The notes under the pieces: generated by a model | The model's input: only the letters and a program-made list of their open reading frames with translations | Database searches by the model: none | Told to the model about the DNA's origin: nothing | Shown here: positions 9,320-18,862 of the stretch, one piece after another | Layout: the number at the start of each line of letters is the position of its first letter | Numbering within the stretch: position 1 is the first letter of the stretch | Translations under genes and position numbers: made by a program | NCBI GenBank assembly: GCA_001873185.1 | Contig: MNYQ01000072.1 | Span: 1-41,433 of the forward strand | Reading direction: 5' to 3' | From: Ignavibacteria bacterium CG2_30_36_16 | Lineage (GTDB): Bacteria > Bacteroidota > Ignavibacteria > Ignavibacteriales > Ignavibacteriaceae | DNA length: 41,433 nt

Positions 9320-10265
9320 CAATTTTAGGATCATTGCTAATAATTTCAATTTTGCCAGTTACTAATTCTATTCGGGTAAGCGCTCCCGTTCCGTAATTAG
9401 TTATCGAAGTGTAATATAAGTAGCTGTCATCTTCATCAAACACCAATTGAGGAAACGCCTGATCTGTAAAACCAGCCTTTGATGTTAACAACTTTCTTTC
9501 GCCGGTTACTGTGTTAAATAAAACAACATCCGAAAAAAACATATCGGTTTGCATCGAGTCATTCTGCTCTTTGTGAATAATCATATACGCTATTTCATTC
9601 CCGTTGGAAGACCACGCGGGCACTACAGCCATTTCACCCTTCGAACTAATTAATTTTTTATCCGGTGAATTTAATGAATCAATTACATAAACATCGAATA
9701 AGTTATTTTCGTTTTTTTGGTTATACAAAATTCTGCCATCCGATGGATTCCATAATGGGTGGTAAATATAATCTCCAATTATGCTAACCGAATCTCTGAC
9801 TAAATCAAAAAGATATAATTTGTTTGTTAATAGATTGAAGTAAGAAATTTTAGTATCATCTTTCGACCAGGTGATTGAAACATCCTCCCACGGGTCTATT
9901 AATATTTCTTTTATTACCTTATGTGAAGTATCTGCAATGCTGATTCCGGAGGAACTATAAAATGCATATTTTTTTTGATCGTGAGAAACTGCAACGCGGT
10001 AGCCTGGCATTAACTGTTTCAAATTTTCGCCGGTAGTATCGCACTGCCAAATATATGTGTCGCTATTAAAGAGAATATTATCGCCAAACCATACAGGCAG
10101 ATAAGTGCGGTTAAATCCAAGGTCGAATTTATTATTTCCGTCATCGTTGCAAACAGCGGCTCTAACTTCGTTATTAATGTAATCAACGGCTGTATAAATT
10201 ATTCTTGTTTGTGCAAAAGAGATAGAGCCATAAATAAAACATAACAGCAAAATAAATTTTTTCAA
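9288..10265 (-). CDS. Secreted PD40/TolB-like beta-propeller protein
   Basis: An exported protein of 325 residues with a signal peptide ending near residue 19 (ISFAQ). The rest has repeated WD40-like PD40 strands, for example SHDQKKYAFYS, TWSKDDTKISYF and AWSSNGNEIAYM, as in the propeller of TolB. TolB itself has an extra N-terminal domain that is absent here, so this is not TolB. Its end overlaps the start of the CHAT lipoprotein gene, so the two are probably translated together and may act at the same envelope site. PurM is encoded 12 bp upstream on the same strand, which suggests shared transcription without a functional link. Confidence 0.82.
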   Translation of the reverse strand: MKKFILLLCFIYGSISFAQTRIIYTAVDYINNEVRAAVCNDDGNNKFDLGFNRTYLPVWFGDNILFNSDTYIWQCDTTGENLKQLMPGYRVAVSHDQKKYAFYSSSGISIADTSHKVIKEILIDPWEDVSITWSKDDTKISYFNLLTNKLYLFDLVRDSVSIIGDYIYHPLWNPSDGRILYNQKNENNLFDVYVIDSLNSPDKKLISSKGEMAVVPAWSSNGNEIAYMIIHKEQNDSMQTDMFFSDVVLFNTVTGERKLLTSKAGFTDQAFPQLVFDEDDSYLYYTSITNYGTGALTRIELVTGKIEIISNDPKIDDRFPHIKKF

Positions 10266-10277
10266 ATAATCCGCCCT

Positions 10278-11279
10278 TTATTTTCCCGGAACAACTTCGC
10301 CAATAACGAGTGGATGTTCATTTAATTCGCTTGCAAGGTTAATAACTTCATGCTTGTATTCCCTCGATACAACTGCAATGAGTCCGATTCCCAGATTAAA
10401 TACCTTCCTCATTTCTGCGTCGCTGATGCTGCCGGCAGCCTGAATAATTTTAAAGATTGTAGGAATTTCCCACTTCGACCAAAAAATATTTAGTTTAAGA
10501 TTGTCAGGTAAAATTCTATTCGTATTACCAACAATGCCGCCGCCGGTAATATGTGAGAATCCTTTAATTTTAATTTCTTTCTTCAGCACTTTGATTAATT
10601 TATAATAAGATTTATGAATCCGAAGAAGTTCATCTCCAAGAGTGCCTGAAAGCCCTTCTATCTTATCCGTAAGTTTATATTTATCAAGCAGAACTTTACG
10701 GGCAAGTGAATAACCGTTAGTATGCATCCCATTTGATGGAAAGCCAATTAGTACATCCCCCTTTTTTATGTTTTTTCCTTTTAACACTTTTGATTTTTCA
10801 ACTATACCTACGATAGTACCCGACATATCATACTCACCATTAGAATATAATCCCGGCATTTCAGCCGTTTCGCCACCAATCAATGCGCAATCGTTTTCGC
10901 GGCATGCAATTGAAAAGCCTTCAATAATTTTTTCCGCTTTGTCGGGGTTTAATTTTCCGAAAGCTAAATAATCAAGGAAGTATAACGGTTTAGCTCCGCA
11001 TACTGCTATATCGTTAACACAATGGTTAACCAGGTCCTGCCCAACTGTATCGTGCCTGTTCATAGCAAAGGCAATTTTTAATTTTGTGCCCACGCCATCA
11101 ACGCTCGAGACAAGCACGGGTTTTTTATATTTTGTTAAATCGAGTTCATAAAATCCGCCGAACATTCCAATATCCGAAAGCACATTTTTGTTAAATGTGG
11201 ATTTAGCGAATGATTTTATTCTTCTAACCGTTTCGTTTCCGGCATCAATATCAACCCCGGCATTTTTATAAGTAGTTTC
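10278..11279 (-). CDS. purM: Phosphoribosylformylglycinamidine cyclo-ligase
   Basis: AIR synthetase, the fifth step of de novo purine synthesis: it closes FGAM to aminoimidazole ribotide using ATP. The family start TYKNAGVDIDAGNE, the SVDGVGTKLK phosphate-binding segment, GGETAEMPGLY and the late HITGGGIVGN loop are all present, and the length is normal. An ATG at 11327 exists, but the 16 residues it adds (MLNFNPYLLIIWIASL) do not resemble PurM. The TTG at 11279 gives the family N-terminus, so I chose it; neither start has a good ribosome binding site. No other purine gene is nearby. It is divergent from hrcA. Confidence 0.95.
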   Translation of the reverse strand, partial: ETTYKNAGVDIDAGNETVRRIKSFAKSTFNKNVLSDIGMFGGFYELDLTKYKKPVLVSSVDGVGTKLKIAFAMNRHDTVGQDLVNHCVNDIAVCGAKPLYFLDYLAFGKLNPDKAEKIIEGFSIACRENDCALIGGETAEMPGLYSNGEYDMSGTIVGIVEKSKVLKGKNIKKGDVLIGFPSNGMHTNGYSLARKVLLDKYKLTDKIEGLSGTLGDELLRIHKSYYKLIKVLKKEIKIKGFSHITGGGIVGNTNRILPDNLKLNIFWSKWEIPTIFKIIQAAGSISDAEMRKVFNLGIGLIAVVSREYKHEVINLASELNEHPLVIGEVVPGK

Positions 11280-11531
11280 CAAACTTGCAATCCATATAAT
11301 TAATAAATAGGGGTTAAAATTTAGCATTATTAGCTTTAGGAATCAAAGTAAGAGTCAGAATAAAAGCAATGGTAATATTGCAGCTATTGTGCTATTTTTG
11401 CCGTTAAACAATGGGATTAAATTTTAATAGCGTACATAATATTTCATTGTTGCAACATTTTGCTTTTAAGTAAAACCATTCGCAAAAAATTATTAAATTT
11501 GTAACCTTAAAAATTCAAGATAACGTTGGAC

Positions 11532-12584
11532 ATGTTTAGCGATCATTTAAACGAACGAGAAAAAAATATACTGCGTTATGTAATCCAACAATTTGTTCTT
11601 ACGGCAACACCCGTAGGTTCGAGGAACATAACAAAAAAATATCACCTTGGTATTTCTCCCGCCACGGTAAGGAATATTATGTCCGATCTAGAAGAATCAG
11701 GATTTATTGATCACCCTCATACCTCCGCCGGTAGAGTGCCTACCGATAAAGGTTACCGCTTTTATGTTGATTCAATAATGGATTTGCAATTGATAAGCAA
11801 ACCGGAGCGAAAGATAATTCACAAAGAATTGGACGGGCAGACTCTTGAAACAGATGAACTGCTTAAAATTGTCTCCTCTCTACTGAGCAATATAACTCAA
11901 CAGCTTGCGTGTGTAACTTATCCAAGGCTCGAAAGCGGAGTTCTCGAAAAACTTCAGCTTTTAAGTTTATCCTCAACAAGACTTCTTGTGGTTATCAGTA
12001 TTAATGCCGGACTTGTAAAAACAATAACCATAGAACTTGCAGCCGAAGTTGATACCGCAAAACTTGAATCAATACAACGAATATTAAATGAAAGATTAAA
12101 CGGGTTAACCTTTAAAGAGATTCGAACAACTTTTCGTGAAAGATTTAAAGATGTTCATGAGAATCAACAAGCCGTTATAAGATTATTCTACGATTCGGTA
12201 GATAAAATATTTAAAGATAATATCAGTGACGAAAACATAATGATTACCGGCGCTAAAAATGTTATTAAACAGCCGGAGTTTGAGAACCCGGATAAGTTCC
12301 ATTCTGTTATTGAGCTGATAGAAGATAAAGATATAGTTATTCATATAGTTGATAAATCTGAGCAGACGAACAGCAACGGTGTATTCATATCGATAGGTAG
12401 TGAGAATGAAAATAAAAAATTATCCGAATATAGTTTTGTAAGTAAAAGGTATGACTTTGGTGAATCATCAGGCACGCTCGGTATAATAGGTCCGAAGCGG
12501 ATGGATTATCAGAAGGTTGTTGCAATTGTAGATTATGTAGCTAAAATGCTTACCGAAATTTTAAAGCTTGAAAAAAATAAATGA
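11532..12584 (+). CDS. hrcA: Heat-inducible transcription repressor HrcA
   Basis: The repressor that binds CIRCE operators of chaperone genes. The N-terminal winged helix is typical (LNEREKNILRYVIQQF, then TPVGSRNITKKY, SPATVRNIMSDLEESGF and HTSAGRVPTDKGYRFYVD), followed by the GAF-like and dimerisation regions to residue 350. A TTG at 11526 is in frame, but the ATG at 11532 starts closer to the family end. It is followed after ten bases by grpE and then dnaJ, the classical heat-shock order, but without dnaK. I found no CIRCE inverted repeat in 11328-11531, so self-regulation is not supported by what I can see. Confidence 0.96.
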   Translation: MFSDHLNEREKNILRYVIQQFVLTATPVGSRNITKKYHLGISPATVRNIMSDLEESGFIDHPHTSAGRVPTDKGYRFYVDSIMDLQLISKPERKIIHKELDGQTLETDELLKIVSSLLSNITQQLACVTYPRLESGVLEKLQLLSLSSTRLLVVISINAGLVKTITIELAAEVDTAKLESIQRILNERLNGLTFKEIRTTFRERFKDVHENQQAVIRLFYDSVDKIFKDNISDENIMITGAKNVIKQPEFENPDKFHSVIELIEDKDIVIHIVDKSEQTNSNGVFISIGSENENKKLSEYSFVSKRYDFGESSGTLGIIGPKRMDYQKVVAIVDYVAKMLTEILKLEKNK

Positions 12585-12594
12585 GGAATAAAAT

Positions 12595-13185
12595 ATGATT
12601 AAAGAAAAAAACAAAAAAGAACGCGATGAAAAAGAAGAAGCAAAAAGCGCTGCAGAACAGAACGGGAATAATATCTCCGCTGATATCGAAAAAGAAGTAG
12701 AAAAAACTAAACTTCAAATAGAAAATTTGGAAAAGGAAAAAGATGCATTGAGAGATCAACTTTTACGCAAAGCAGCCGAATTTGAAAATTACAAAAGAAG
12801 AACCGAGACAGAACAAACAAACTTGCTTAAATATTCTTCGGAATCGATTATAGCTAAACTATTACCTATAATTGACGATCTTGAAAGATCCTTAAAACAT
12901 ATGGATGATGCCAAAGACCTTGACTCAATAAAAAACGGCGTAAAGATGATTTATGATAAATTTATGCGGATACTTGATGCTCAGGGAGTTAAAAAAATCG
13001 AAGCTGCAGGAAAACCTTTCGATGTTGATTTTCATGAAGCATTGATGCAGCAGAAATCTGACGGAGTTGAGCCGCATACAGTTCTCGAAGAAGTTGAAAG
13101 CGGTTACATTTATAAAGATAGAGTAATCAGACATGCTAAAGTTATTGTTAGCGAAGAATCTTCCGATGAAAATACAAACGACTAA
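12595..13185 (+). CDS. grpE: Nucleotide exchange factor GrpE
   Basis: Co-chaperone that releases ADP from DnaK. A highly charged N-terminus and a long coiled coil (about residues 25-75) lead into the family core: [13 protein letters not shown], then [12 protein letters not shown]. The C-terminal beta domain contains [10 protein letters not shown] and the [14 protein letters not shown] and RHAKVIVS strands. A GAGGAA ribosome binding site precedes the ATG. It lies between hrcA and dnaJ with gaps of 10 and 14 bp, so the three are one operon. The length of 196 residues is usual. Confidence 0.96.
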   Translation: MIKEKNKKERDEKEEAKSAAEQNGNNISADIEKEVEKTKLQIENLEKEKDALRDQLLRKAAEFENYKRRTETEQTNLLKYSSESIIAKLLPIIDDLERSLKHMDDAKDLDSIKNGVKMIYDKFMRILDAQGVKKIEAAGKPFDVDFHEALMQQKSDGVEPHTVLEEVESGYIYKDRVIRHAKVIVSEESSDENTND

Positions 13186-13199
13186 AAACGAAAAGAAAA

Positions 13200-14348
13200 A
13201 TGGTTAAAAGAGATTACTACGAAATTCTTGGCGTAGAAAAAAATGCAGGAAAAGAAGATCTAAAAAAAGCTTACCGTAAACTTGCGATGCAATATCACCC
13301 GGATAGAAACCCTGATGATAAATCCGCTGAAGAAAAATTTAAAGAAGCAGCGGAAGCTTATGAAGTGTTAAGCAATGATGATAAAAAAGCGAAGTATGAT
13401 AGATTTGGACACGAAGGTGTAAGAGGTAATACTTACGGCTCGCAGGGCTTTTCTGATATAAATGATATTTTTTCTCATTTCTCGGATATTTTTGGCGGCG
13501 GCTCCATGTTCGACGATTTTTTCGGCGGCGCTTCACAGCGAAGAGGACGAAGAAGAGGTGCAGGAACTCCCGGTTCTGATTTACGAATTAACCTTAAGCT
13601 AACTCTTGAAGAAATAAATTCCGGCGTCACAAAAAAAATTAAAATTAAAAAACAGATCCGGTGCAAAGATTGCAACGGCAGCGGCGCCGAAGCCGGTACA
13701 TCCACTAAAACGTGCCCGGTTTGTCACGGCACCGGCGAAGTCAAAACAGTTTCCCGCTCTGTATTCGGGCAGTTTGTTAATATTACGGCATGTAATAATT
13801 GCAGCGGCGAAGGTTCGGTAATAGACTCTCCCTGTAAAACATGCAGCGGAGACGGTAGACATCAAGCAGAAGATACGGTGAAAATAAATGTGCCCGCCGG
13901 TGTTCACGAAGGCAGCTATATGACGATGCGCAGCGAAGGCAATGCAGGAAAACGGGGCGGGCAAGCGGGAGATATAATAGTTGTCTTTGAAGAAGCGCCG
14001 CATAAATATTTTAAACGTGAGGACGATGATTTATTATTTGATCTTGTTGTTAGTTACCCCGATGCCGTTGTAGGCGGCGAAGTTGAAGTGCCCACTTTAG
14101 CCGGCAAAGCGAGAATTAAAATAGACCAGGGAACTCCGCACGGGAAACTTCTGAAAATGCGAGATAAAGGAGTCAAACATCTGAATCAGTCCGGCTTTGG
14201 AGATCAGATTGTTCGAATAAATATTGATGTCCCTAAAAAATTAAATTCCAAAGAAAAGGAGCTGCTAAAACAGCTTTCGGAGATGCCTAATTTCAAAATA
14301 ACTCCATCTGATGAGAAGGATGGTTTTTTTAAAAAGTTCGGGCTTTAA
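13200..14348 (+). CDS. dnaJ: Chaperone DnaJ (Hsp40)
   Basis: Type I J-protein that delivers substrates to DnaK and stimulates its ATPase. The J-domain is complete, with the HPD motif at residues 33-35 (QYHPDRNP). A glycine/phenylalanine-rich linker follows ([13 protein letters not shown]). The zinc region (about residues 155-217) has all four motifs: [24 protein letters not shown] and CKTCSGDG. The C-terminal substrate-binding domains have the usual strands ([19 protein letters not shown]). It is the last gene of the hrcA-grpE-dnaJ operon. The dnaK partner must be elsewhere in the genome. Confidence 0.97.
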   Translation: MVKRDYYEILGVEKNAGKEDLKKAYRKLAMQYHPDRNPDDKSAEEKFKEAAEAYEVLSNDDKKAKYDRFGHEGVRGNTYGSQGFSDINDIFSHFSDIFGGGSMFDDFFGGASQRRGRRRGAGTPGSDLRINLKLTLEEINSGVTKKIKIKKQIRCKDCNGSGAEAGTSTKTCPVCHGTGEVKTVSRSVFGQFVNITACNNCSGEGSVIDSPCKTCSGDGRHQAEDTVKINVPAGVHEGSYMTMRSEGNAGKRGGQAGDIIVVFEEAPHKYFKREDDDLLFDLVVSYPDAVVGGEVEVPTLAGKARIKIDQGTPHGKLLKMRDKGVKHLNQSGFGDQIVRINIDVPKKLNSKEKELLKQLSEMPNFKITPSDEKDGFFKKFGL

Positions 14349-14676
14349 TTTTGAACGCAGTAAAGCAGCGACGAAACAATTTGAAATAATAAAAGGATTA
14401 AAAAGTAAATGGTTTGTATGTTTGAGTTATCGGTTGAACGAGCAACTGCAAAACAGACCTCTCTTGTGCATGAGTTCAACCATTCATTTTCATGCGCCAT
14501 GCATTTAATTTTTAGTCGCTACTATTGGGCAGAACATTTCACAAATTTGAGTGTTAATTGCTATAAATAATTTATAGTACGGTTAAATTTGAATACTTGA
14601 TGCTGTATCTTCATGTTCTTATATTTTCAGCCAAAGATATTTAATATTCTGAGTTCAATATTTTTAGGGATATAAA
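14349..14676. other. Intergenic region after dnaJ, nothing recognised
   Basis: This 328-bp gap between two plus-strand genes is AT-rich. I see no terminator hairpin with a T-run, no palindrome of the dispersed family and no convincing small gene. A promoter for the following gene cluster probably lies here but could not be assigned. Confidence 0.5.
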
Positions 14677-15186
14677 ATGATTGACAAGTTCTCCGCATGG
14701 TTTAAAATAACCGGTTCGGAGATGAAAGTAATAATCTTTCTGCTCTCGGCTTTTGCATGTGGGTTTATATTAAAATCTGTTTTCAAAGTTGAATTTAATC
14801 AGAATGCAAAGAATTTTAATTATTCATATCAAGATAGTTTATTCGCCAATATAGGAATTATTGAAGATTCTACCGCTTCCATGCTGGAAATATCCGATAA
14901 AATATTTGATTCTAAGCAGGAAGTTTTAGATTTTAACACGCGTGATTTTAAAAAGAGTAAAACCGAGCCGGAGCCATCTGAAAAAAGCATAAATTTGAAT
15001 AACGCTTCGGCTTCAGATTTAGTAAGTCTGCCCGGCATTGGGCAAAAAACTGCTGAAAATATTATTGATTACAGAAATTCCCGCGGCGGTTTTAAAGACA
15101 TCAAAGAGTTGTTAGAAGTTAAGGGAATTGGTCAATCAAAATTAGAAAAAATTAAAAAATTTATTTTCATTGAAAAAAAGAATTGA
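14677..15186 (+). CDS. ComEA-like helix-hairpin-helix protein, membrane anchored
   Basis: A single-pass membrane protein with a C-terminal DNA-binding helix-hairpin-helix pair, as in ComEA, which binds incoming DNA in natural transformation. One hydrophobic segment lies at about residues 16-36 ([19 protein letters not shown]). The last 65 residues hold [20 protein letters not shown] and [18 protein letters not shown], the two hairpins with their GIG turns. The region between is probably a disordered periplasmic linker. A membrane-anchored unknown and a PilM-like protein follow directly, which fits a DNA-uptake or pilus link, though the helix-hairpin-helix family also has other roles. I leave the symbol blank because one domain is thin evidence. 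Confidence 0.85.
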   Translation: MIDKFSAWFKITGSEMKVIIFLLSAFACGFILKSVFKVEFNQNAKNFNYSYQDSLFANIGIIEDSTASMLEISDKIFDSKQEVLDFNTRDFKKSKTEPEPSEKSINLNNASASDLVSLPGIGQKTAENIIDYRNSRGGFKDIKELLEVKGIGQSKLEKIKKFIFIEKKN

Positions 15187-15208
15187 AACCTAAAGCTCCG
15201 GAGGAAAA

Positions 15209-15766
15209 ATGAATTCTAAACCAGAACCCTGGTACATACATGCAGGTCTTTATGTAGTAATAGCTGTACTCGTTTACTTGCTTATTAGGGTCGCGATAGT
15301 TGAGCCAAAAGAAATAGTCGCCCTTGAAAAATATGCGAAGAAAGAATCGCGATTGAGGATGAAAAATCTTAAAGAAGCGGAAATATTATTCCAAAAAAAA
15401 TATGGACATTTTACTGCAAGCATCGACAGTCTTGTAAATTTTGTGAAAAACGATCCCTTTGTTGACAGCGTCCGCAAAGCAGTGGATACGTTATCAAACA
15501 GATCATCCGATCCCTTCGAACTTTTAGCCCACGGTGAGTTTACACCCGATAGTCTTTTCAAGACGCCAAAATCGCAACAACCATTCGTTTTGCAGATTGA
15601 TACTTCGGTTGTTTCCGATACCATATATACACCACAGGGGAAAGTGAAAAGAGTTGAAACCCGAACGGTTATTGGCTCAAGGTATTTTATTGAAGACCCG
15701 GATGGCTACGGTACAGTAGGCAGCGTTGAAAGCGATGCTCTGAAAAACACAGTTTCCTGGGAATAG
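15209..15766 (+). CDS. Unknown membrane-anchored protein between ComEA-like and PilM-like genes
   Basis: I do not recognise this family. The protein has 185 residues, a short N-terminus, one membrane helix (about residues 10-28, HAGLYVVIAVLVYLLIRVA) and a charged helical region (about 35-60) rich in Lys and Glu. A mixed C-terminal part ends with YFIEDPDGYGTVGS. The arrangement of a hydrophobic helix continuing into a charged helix recalls pseudopilins, but no prepilin peptidase motif is visible. A very strong GGAGG ribosome binding site precedes it. It is 22 bp after the ComEA-like gene and 9 bp before the PilM-like gene, so it belongs to that operon. Confidence 0.7.
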   Translation: MNSKPEPWYIHAGLYVVIAVLVYLLIRVAIVEPKEIVALEKYAKKESRLRMKNLKEAEILFQKKYGHFTASIDSLVNFVKNDPFVDSVRKAVDTLSNRSSDPFELLAHGEFTPDSLFKTPKSQQPFVLQIDTSVVSDTIYTPQGKVKRVETRTVIGSRYFIEDPDGYGTVGSVESDALKNTVSWE

Positions 15767-15775
15767 TTTGTTGAT

Positions 15776-16699
15776 ATGAGTTTCGAGAACCATGCAGGTT
15801 TTAATATATCGAACTCCAAACTACAGGTTGTGGAAATCAATTATAAGAGAGATCAGTTTTTTCTCGAAAATGTTGACGAAGCATACTTTAACGAACCTAT
15901 AGATTTTGCCACTGATAAAGAAACAAAAATAAGCGCCCTTTTGCAGGGCGCTTTTAATGAGCTTCTAATACGTAAACCTCTCTCAAGTCAATCCGTTTCG
16001 TTTACACTCCCCTTTCAATATTTTTATATGATGCAAATTCCGTATGACAATACTTTGCTTCATAATGATTTGCTCGAAGAATTCCGTTGGGAGTTTTCAA
16101 TATTGTACCCTTTCCTGCAAATAAAACATTTGTCAATTCAATATATCGAGCTTGAAAAAAATGACATTTTACATTATAATTCGGCGCTTGTGATTGCAAT
16201 ACCGAGAAAATTTATACAGCTAATTCAAAATTTCTGTAAACAGAATAATTTAAATCTTCGCTTTGTTGATAATCTTCATTTTGCTGCCGAACGCGCTTTA
16301 ACTGTCAGTCAGTCGCTAGCAGAAAAAGGGATTGTACTGAGTATTTATATCAATAATAAATTTCTTTCAGCCATCATTCATCTTCACGGTAAACCGGTTT
16401 TATTTAAAGTTGTGCCATTGGCAGACGCAAGCCAGATAACGCCAATACTTAACGACATATTGACACCTAAACCTTCACTGAATATTAGTAAAAAAATTAT
16501 TGATGCTGCTTTCATCGCCGGCGATCATCTTTCAAGTTCTATGGTTCAAACTTTACGCAAAGCCGTTGCAATAGATTTTATTCAGTATAATCCATTTAAT
16601 AAAATTAAGCCGTCTGCCGATCTATACAAGAATAATTGCTACACGGAAAAACCGAATACGTTTTCATCCGCCGCCGGCATTGCGTTTAGGTTAGCTTGA
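15776..16699 (+). CDS. PilM-like actin-fold protein
   Basis: Resembles PilM, the cytoplasmic actin-like protein of type IV pilus and related export machines. The N-terminus matches the family's first strands (FNISNSKLQVVEINYKRDQF). The pattern LPFQYFYMMQIPYDN followed by LEEFRWEFSILYPF matches the PilM segment in which an acidic/aromatic helix ends in YPF. The later GIVLSIYINNKFLSAIIHL looks like the second phosphate-binding strand, but the usual DIG motif is changed to SIYINN, so ATP binding is doubtful. At 307 residues it is slightly short. No pilN, pilO or pilQ follows; rsmD is next. The assignment rests on pattern reading only. Confidence 0.65.
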   Translation: MSFENHAGFNISNSKLQVVEINYKRDQFFLENVDEAYFNEPIDFATDKETKISALLQGAFNELLIRKPLSSQSVSFTLPFQYFYMMQIPYDNTLLHNDLLEEFRWEFSILYPFLQIKHLSIQYIELEKNDILHYNSALVIAIPRKFIQLIQNFCKQNNLNLRFVDNLHFAAERALTVSQSLAEKGIVLSIYINNKFLSAIIHLHGKPVLFKVVPLADASQITPILNDILTPKPSLNISKKIIDAAFIAGDHLSSSMVQTLRKAVAIDFIQYNPFNKIKPSADLYKNNCYTEKPNTFSSAAGIAFRLA

Positions 16700-16782
16700 A
16701 TGGAGATAACATCTTTCCCTTAGTTATTCACTATGCTGCGTAAGATGAATTATTAACTACTCTAAACTTTTCGGATGTTGTA

Positions 16783-17340
16783 ATGAGAATGAGAATTATT
16801 TCCGGTGAATTTAAGGGAAGGTTTATCACCGTTCCGCAGTCAAAATTTATCAGACCAACTACTGACCGCGTGCGGGAAACAATGTTCAATCTGCTTAATA
16901 ACCGTTTAAATTTTGAGGGATTAAAAATTCTTGATTTGTATGCCGGCTCGGGCTCACTCGGGCTTGAATGCCTTAGTCGTGGAGCTGTTGAGGTTCACTT
17001 TGTCGAAAAAAACTTTCAAATAAAAAAAAATTTGGAGCAAAATATTGCGTCTTTAAATGCATCGGCGAGATGTAAAATTTTTCATTTGGAAGCTTTACGA
17101 TTTTCACAGTTGTTAAATGAGAGCGATTATGATCTGATACTCGCCGATCCTCCGTTCTTCAAAGATGACATATATAAAGTTGTTGCAAATATATTTGTAA
17201 ATAAATATCTAGGCAGCGGAGGTTTTATCCTTATCGAACGCTCTATTCAAACTAAAGAAAAAGACACATTAAATTTCGGTTCGGAACCATTTAAAATAAT
17301 CGGAGACACTTGCCTCTATGAACTTTATGATCGAGCTTAA
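16783..17340 (+). CDS. rsmD: 16S rRNA (guanine966-N2)-methyltransferase RsmD
   Basis: Methylates G966 of 16S rRNA with S-adenosylmethionine. Visible family marks are RIISGEFKGR at the start, RPTTDRVRETMFN, the SAM-binding loop LDLYAGSGSLGLECLSRGA, and the catalytic DPPF at about residue 129 (LILADPPF). The length of 185 residues is normal. It precedes coaD, an arrangement found in very many bacteria, which supports both calls. Confidence 0.95.
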   Translation: MRMRIISGEFKGRFITVPQSKFIRPTTDRVRETMFNLLNNRLNFEGLKILDLYAGSGSLGLECLSRGAVEVHFVEKNFQIKKNLEQNIASLNASARCKIFHLEALRFSQLLNESDYDLILADPPFFKDDIYKVVANIFVNKYLGSGGFILIERSIQTKEKDTLNFGSEPFKIIGDTCLYELYDRA

Positions 17341-17489
17341 ATATTAAACCTCACTGACAGCTAACACTCACATACGCTCTCACCATTTAACTCACTTGCT
17401 ATCTCAATTTTGACTCGCTTCACTGATTTCCACTACTCTGATAATATTTTTTTATATTTCATGCGTAAAAAAAATAAATTTAAAAGCTT

Positions 17490-17969
17490 ATGAAAAAAGT
17501 AATTTACCCAGGCACATTCGACCCGGTCACTTTCGGTCACATAGATATCATTAAACGCGCTGCAGAATTGTTCGACTCGGTTCAAGTAACTGTGGCTATA
17601 AATCCTTCCAAGAAGCCGTTATTTACTGTAGAGGAGAGAGTTGACCTTCTTAAAAAAAGTTTAAAGGGATTTAATAAAGTATCGGTAGATTCATTCGACG
17701 GTCTTGTGGTAGATCATGCACATAAAGTAGGCGCTACAGGAATCATACGCGGATTGCGCGCTGTGAGCGATTTTGAATATGAATTTCAGATGGCGCTAAT
17801 GAACCGCAAACTTGCCGAAGATATCACGACAATATTTTTAATGCCTCACGAAAAATATACTTATCTTAACTCATCAATTGTACGCAACCTTGCAAGTTTT
17901 CAAAGCGATGTGAAGGATTTTGTACCCCGGGTTGTAAAGGAAGCTTTACAAAATAAATATCCAAGATAA
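17490..17969 (+). CDS. coaD: Phosphopantetheine adenylyltransferase
   Basis: Joins AMP to 4'-phosphopantetheine in the fourth step of coenzyme A synthesis. The nucleotidyltransferase T/HxGH-type motif is TFGH with the His at residue 17 (YPGTFDPVTFGH). GIIRGLRAVSDFEYEFQMA and the late YTYLNSSIVRNLASF loop are typical, and the 159-residue length is standard. It lies 149 bp after rsmD. The next gene is on the opposite strand; I saw no clear terminator in the 120-bp convergent gap. Confidence 0.97.
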   Translation: MKKVIYPGTFDPVTFGHIDIIKRAAELFDSVQVTVAINPSKKPLFTVEERVDLLKKSLKGFNKVSVDSFDGLVVDHAHKVGATGIIRGLRAVSDFEYEFQMALMNRKLAEDITTIFLMPHEKYTYLNSSIVRNLASFQSDVKDFVPRVVKEALQNKYPR

Positions 17970-18089
17970 TATTAATTTCTTAAAAATCATTTTCTTAAGC
18001 AGTAATTGAATTTATCATTTCTGATGATGCGACTTTCAACCCGCCGCGAAGGGATTAAATTGAATTCAATAAAATAATTTTGAAATATA

Positions 18090-18848
18090 TTATTTTTCGG
18101 TTGCATCTGCCATTAACTTATAAGCTGTTTCTTTGCCGAGATATAAATCAACAAAATAGTGGACTAAATAGAGCGCCGGGGTTAAGAGAATAGCAATTAC
18201 AAATTTATAAATATAGTTTACAGCGCCTATAGCTAAAACAAGTGTGATGCTCCAGCCTGCGCCAAAGTAAAAAGCAATAAACAAGACTACAAAACTATCG
18301 ACGAATTGAGACACAAGAGTCGAGCCGGTTGCACGCAGCCATATTTTAGAATTTCCAGTTTTAGATTTTAGGAAATGAAACACAGTAACATCAACAAGCT
18401 GCCCGATTAAAAAAGCGGTTAGCGAACCCGCAATTATCCACATACCCTGTCCGAATATTGTATTGAATGCTAAATCCATATTAAGCGTACCGGCATCGGA
18501 AGTTCTTTCAATCCAGAAGCTTGAAGGCGTCAATCCTATTGAAAAATAGACCATTATAAAAGCGTAAAGGATCAACCCGGCTGCAGTAAAAGATAAGAAA
18601 CGAACTCCCCTTCTTCCAAAATATTCGTTGATGATATCGGTCATGATAAAAACGACAGGCCAGAGTAATGTTCCGGCAGTAAGATTGAAGGCGAGATTTT
18701 CAATTCCAAAAATTGTTAGGTTTAAAGGCGTTAAACCTAAAGTTTTTTCCAAACTAAATATTTTTATCCCAACAAACTCAGCAAGTAACGCATTGGCTAT
18801 AAAGAATGAACCGAGTATATAAAAAAGGCGGTTTTTTTTCTCGCTCAT
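18090..18848 (-). CDS. Queuosine precursor transporter-type membrane protein
   Basis: A six-helix membrane protein of the VUT/YhhQ family, which in E. coli takes up the queuosine precursors preQ0/preQ1. Visible segments include FYILGSFFIANALLAEFVG at the start, WPVVFIMTDIINEYFGRRG, the family's most characteristic stretch, and GQLVDVTVFHFLK. The length of 252 residues is somewhat long for the family but plausible. It lies 14 bp after the Cys-rich unknown on the same strand, so they are probably co-transcribed. The substrate is inferred from family only; no queuosine gene is nearby. Confidence 0.88.
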   Translation of the reverse strand: MSEKKNRLFYILGSFFIANALLAEFVGIKIFSLEKTLGLTPLNLTIFGIENLAFNLTAGTLLWPVVFIMTDIINEYFGRRGVRFLSFTAAGLILYAFIMVYFSIGLTPSSFWIERTSDAGTLNMDLAFNTIFGQGMWIIAGSLTAFLIGQLVDVTVFHFLKSKTGNSKIWLRATGSTLVSQFVDSFVVLFIAFYFGAGWSITLVLAIGAVNYIYKFVIAILLTPALYLVHYFVDLYLGKETAYKLMADATEK

Positions 18849-18862
18849 TATCCCTCAATACT

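Noticed and set aside
14311-14508. Small frame after dnaJ
   Set aside because: It starts inside dnaJ in another frame, has no ribosome binding site and shows no recognisable protein features.
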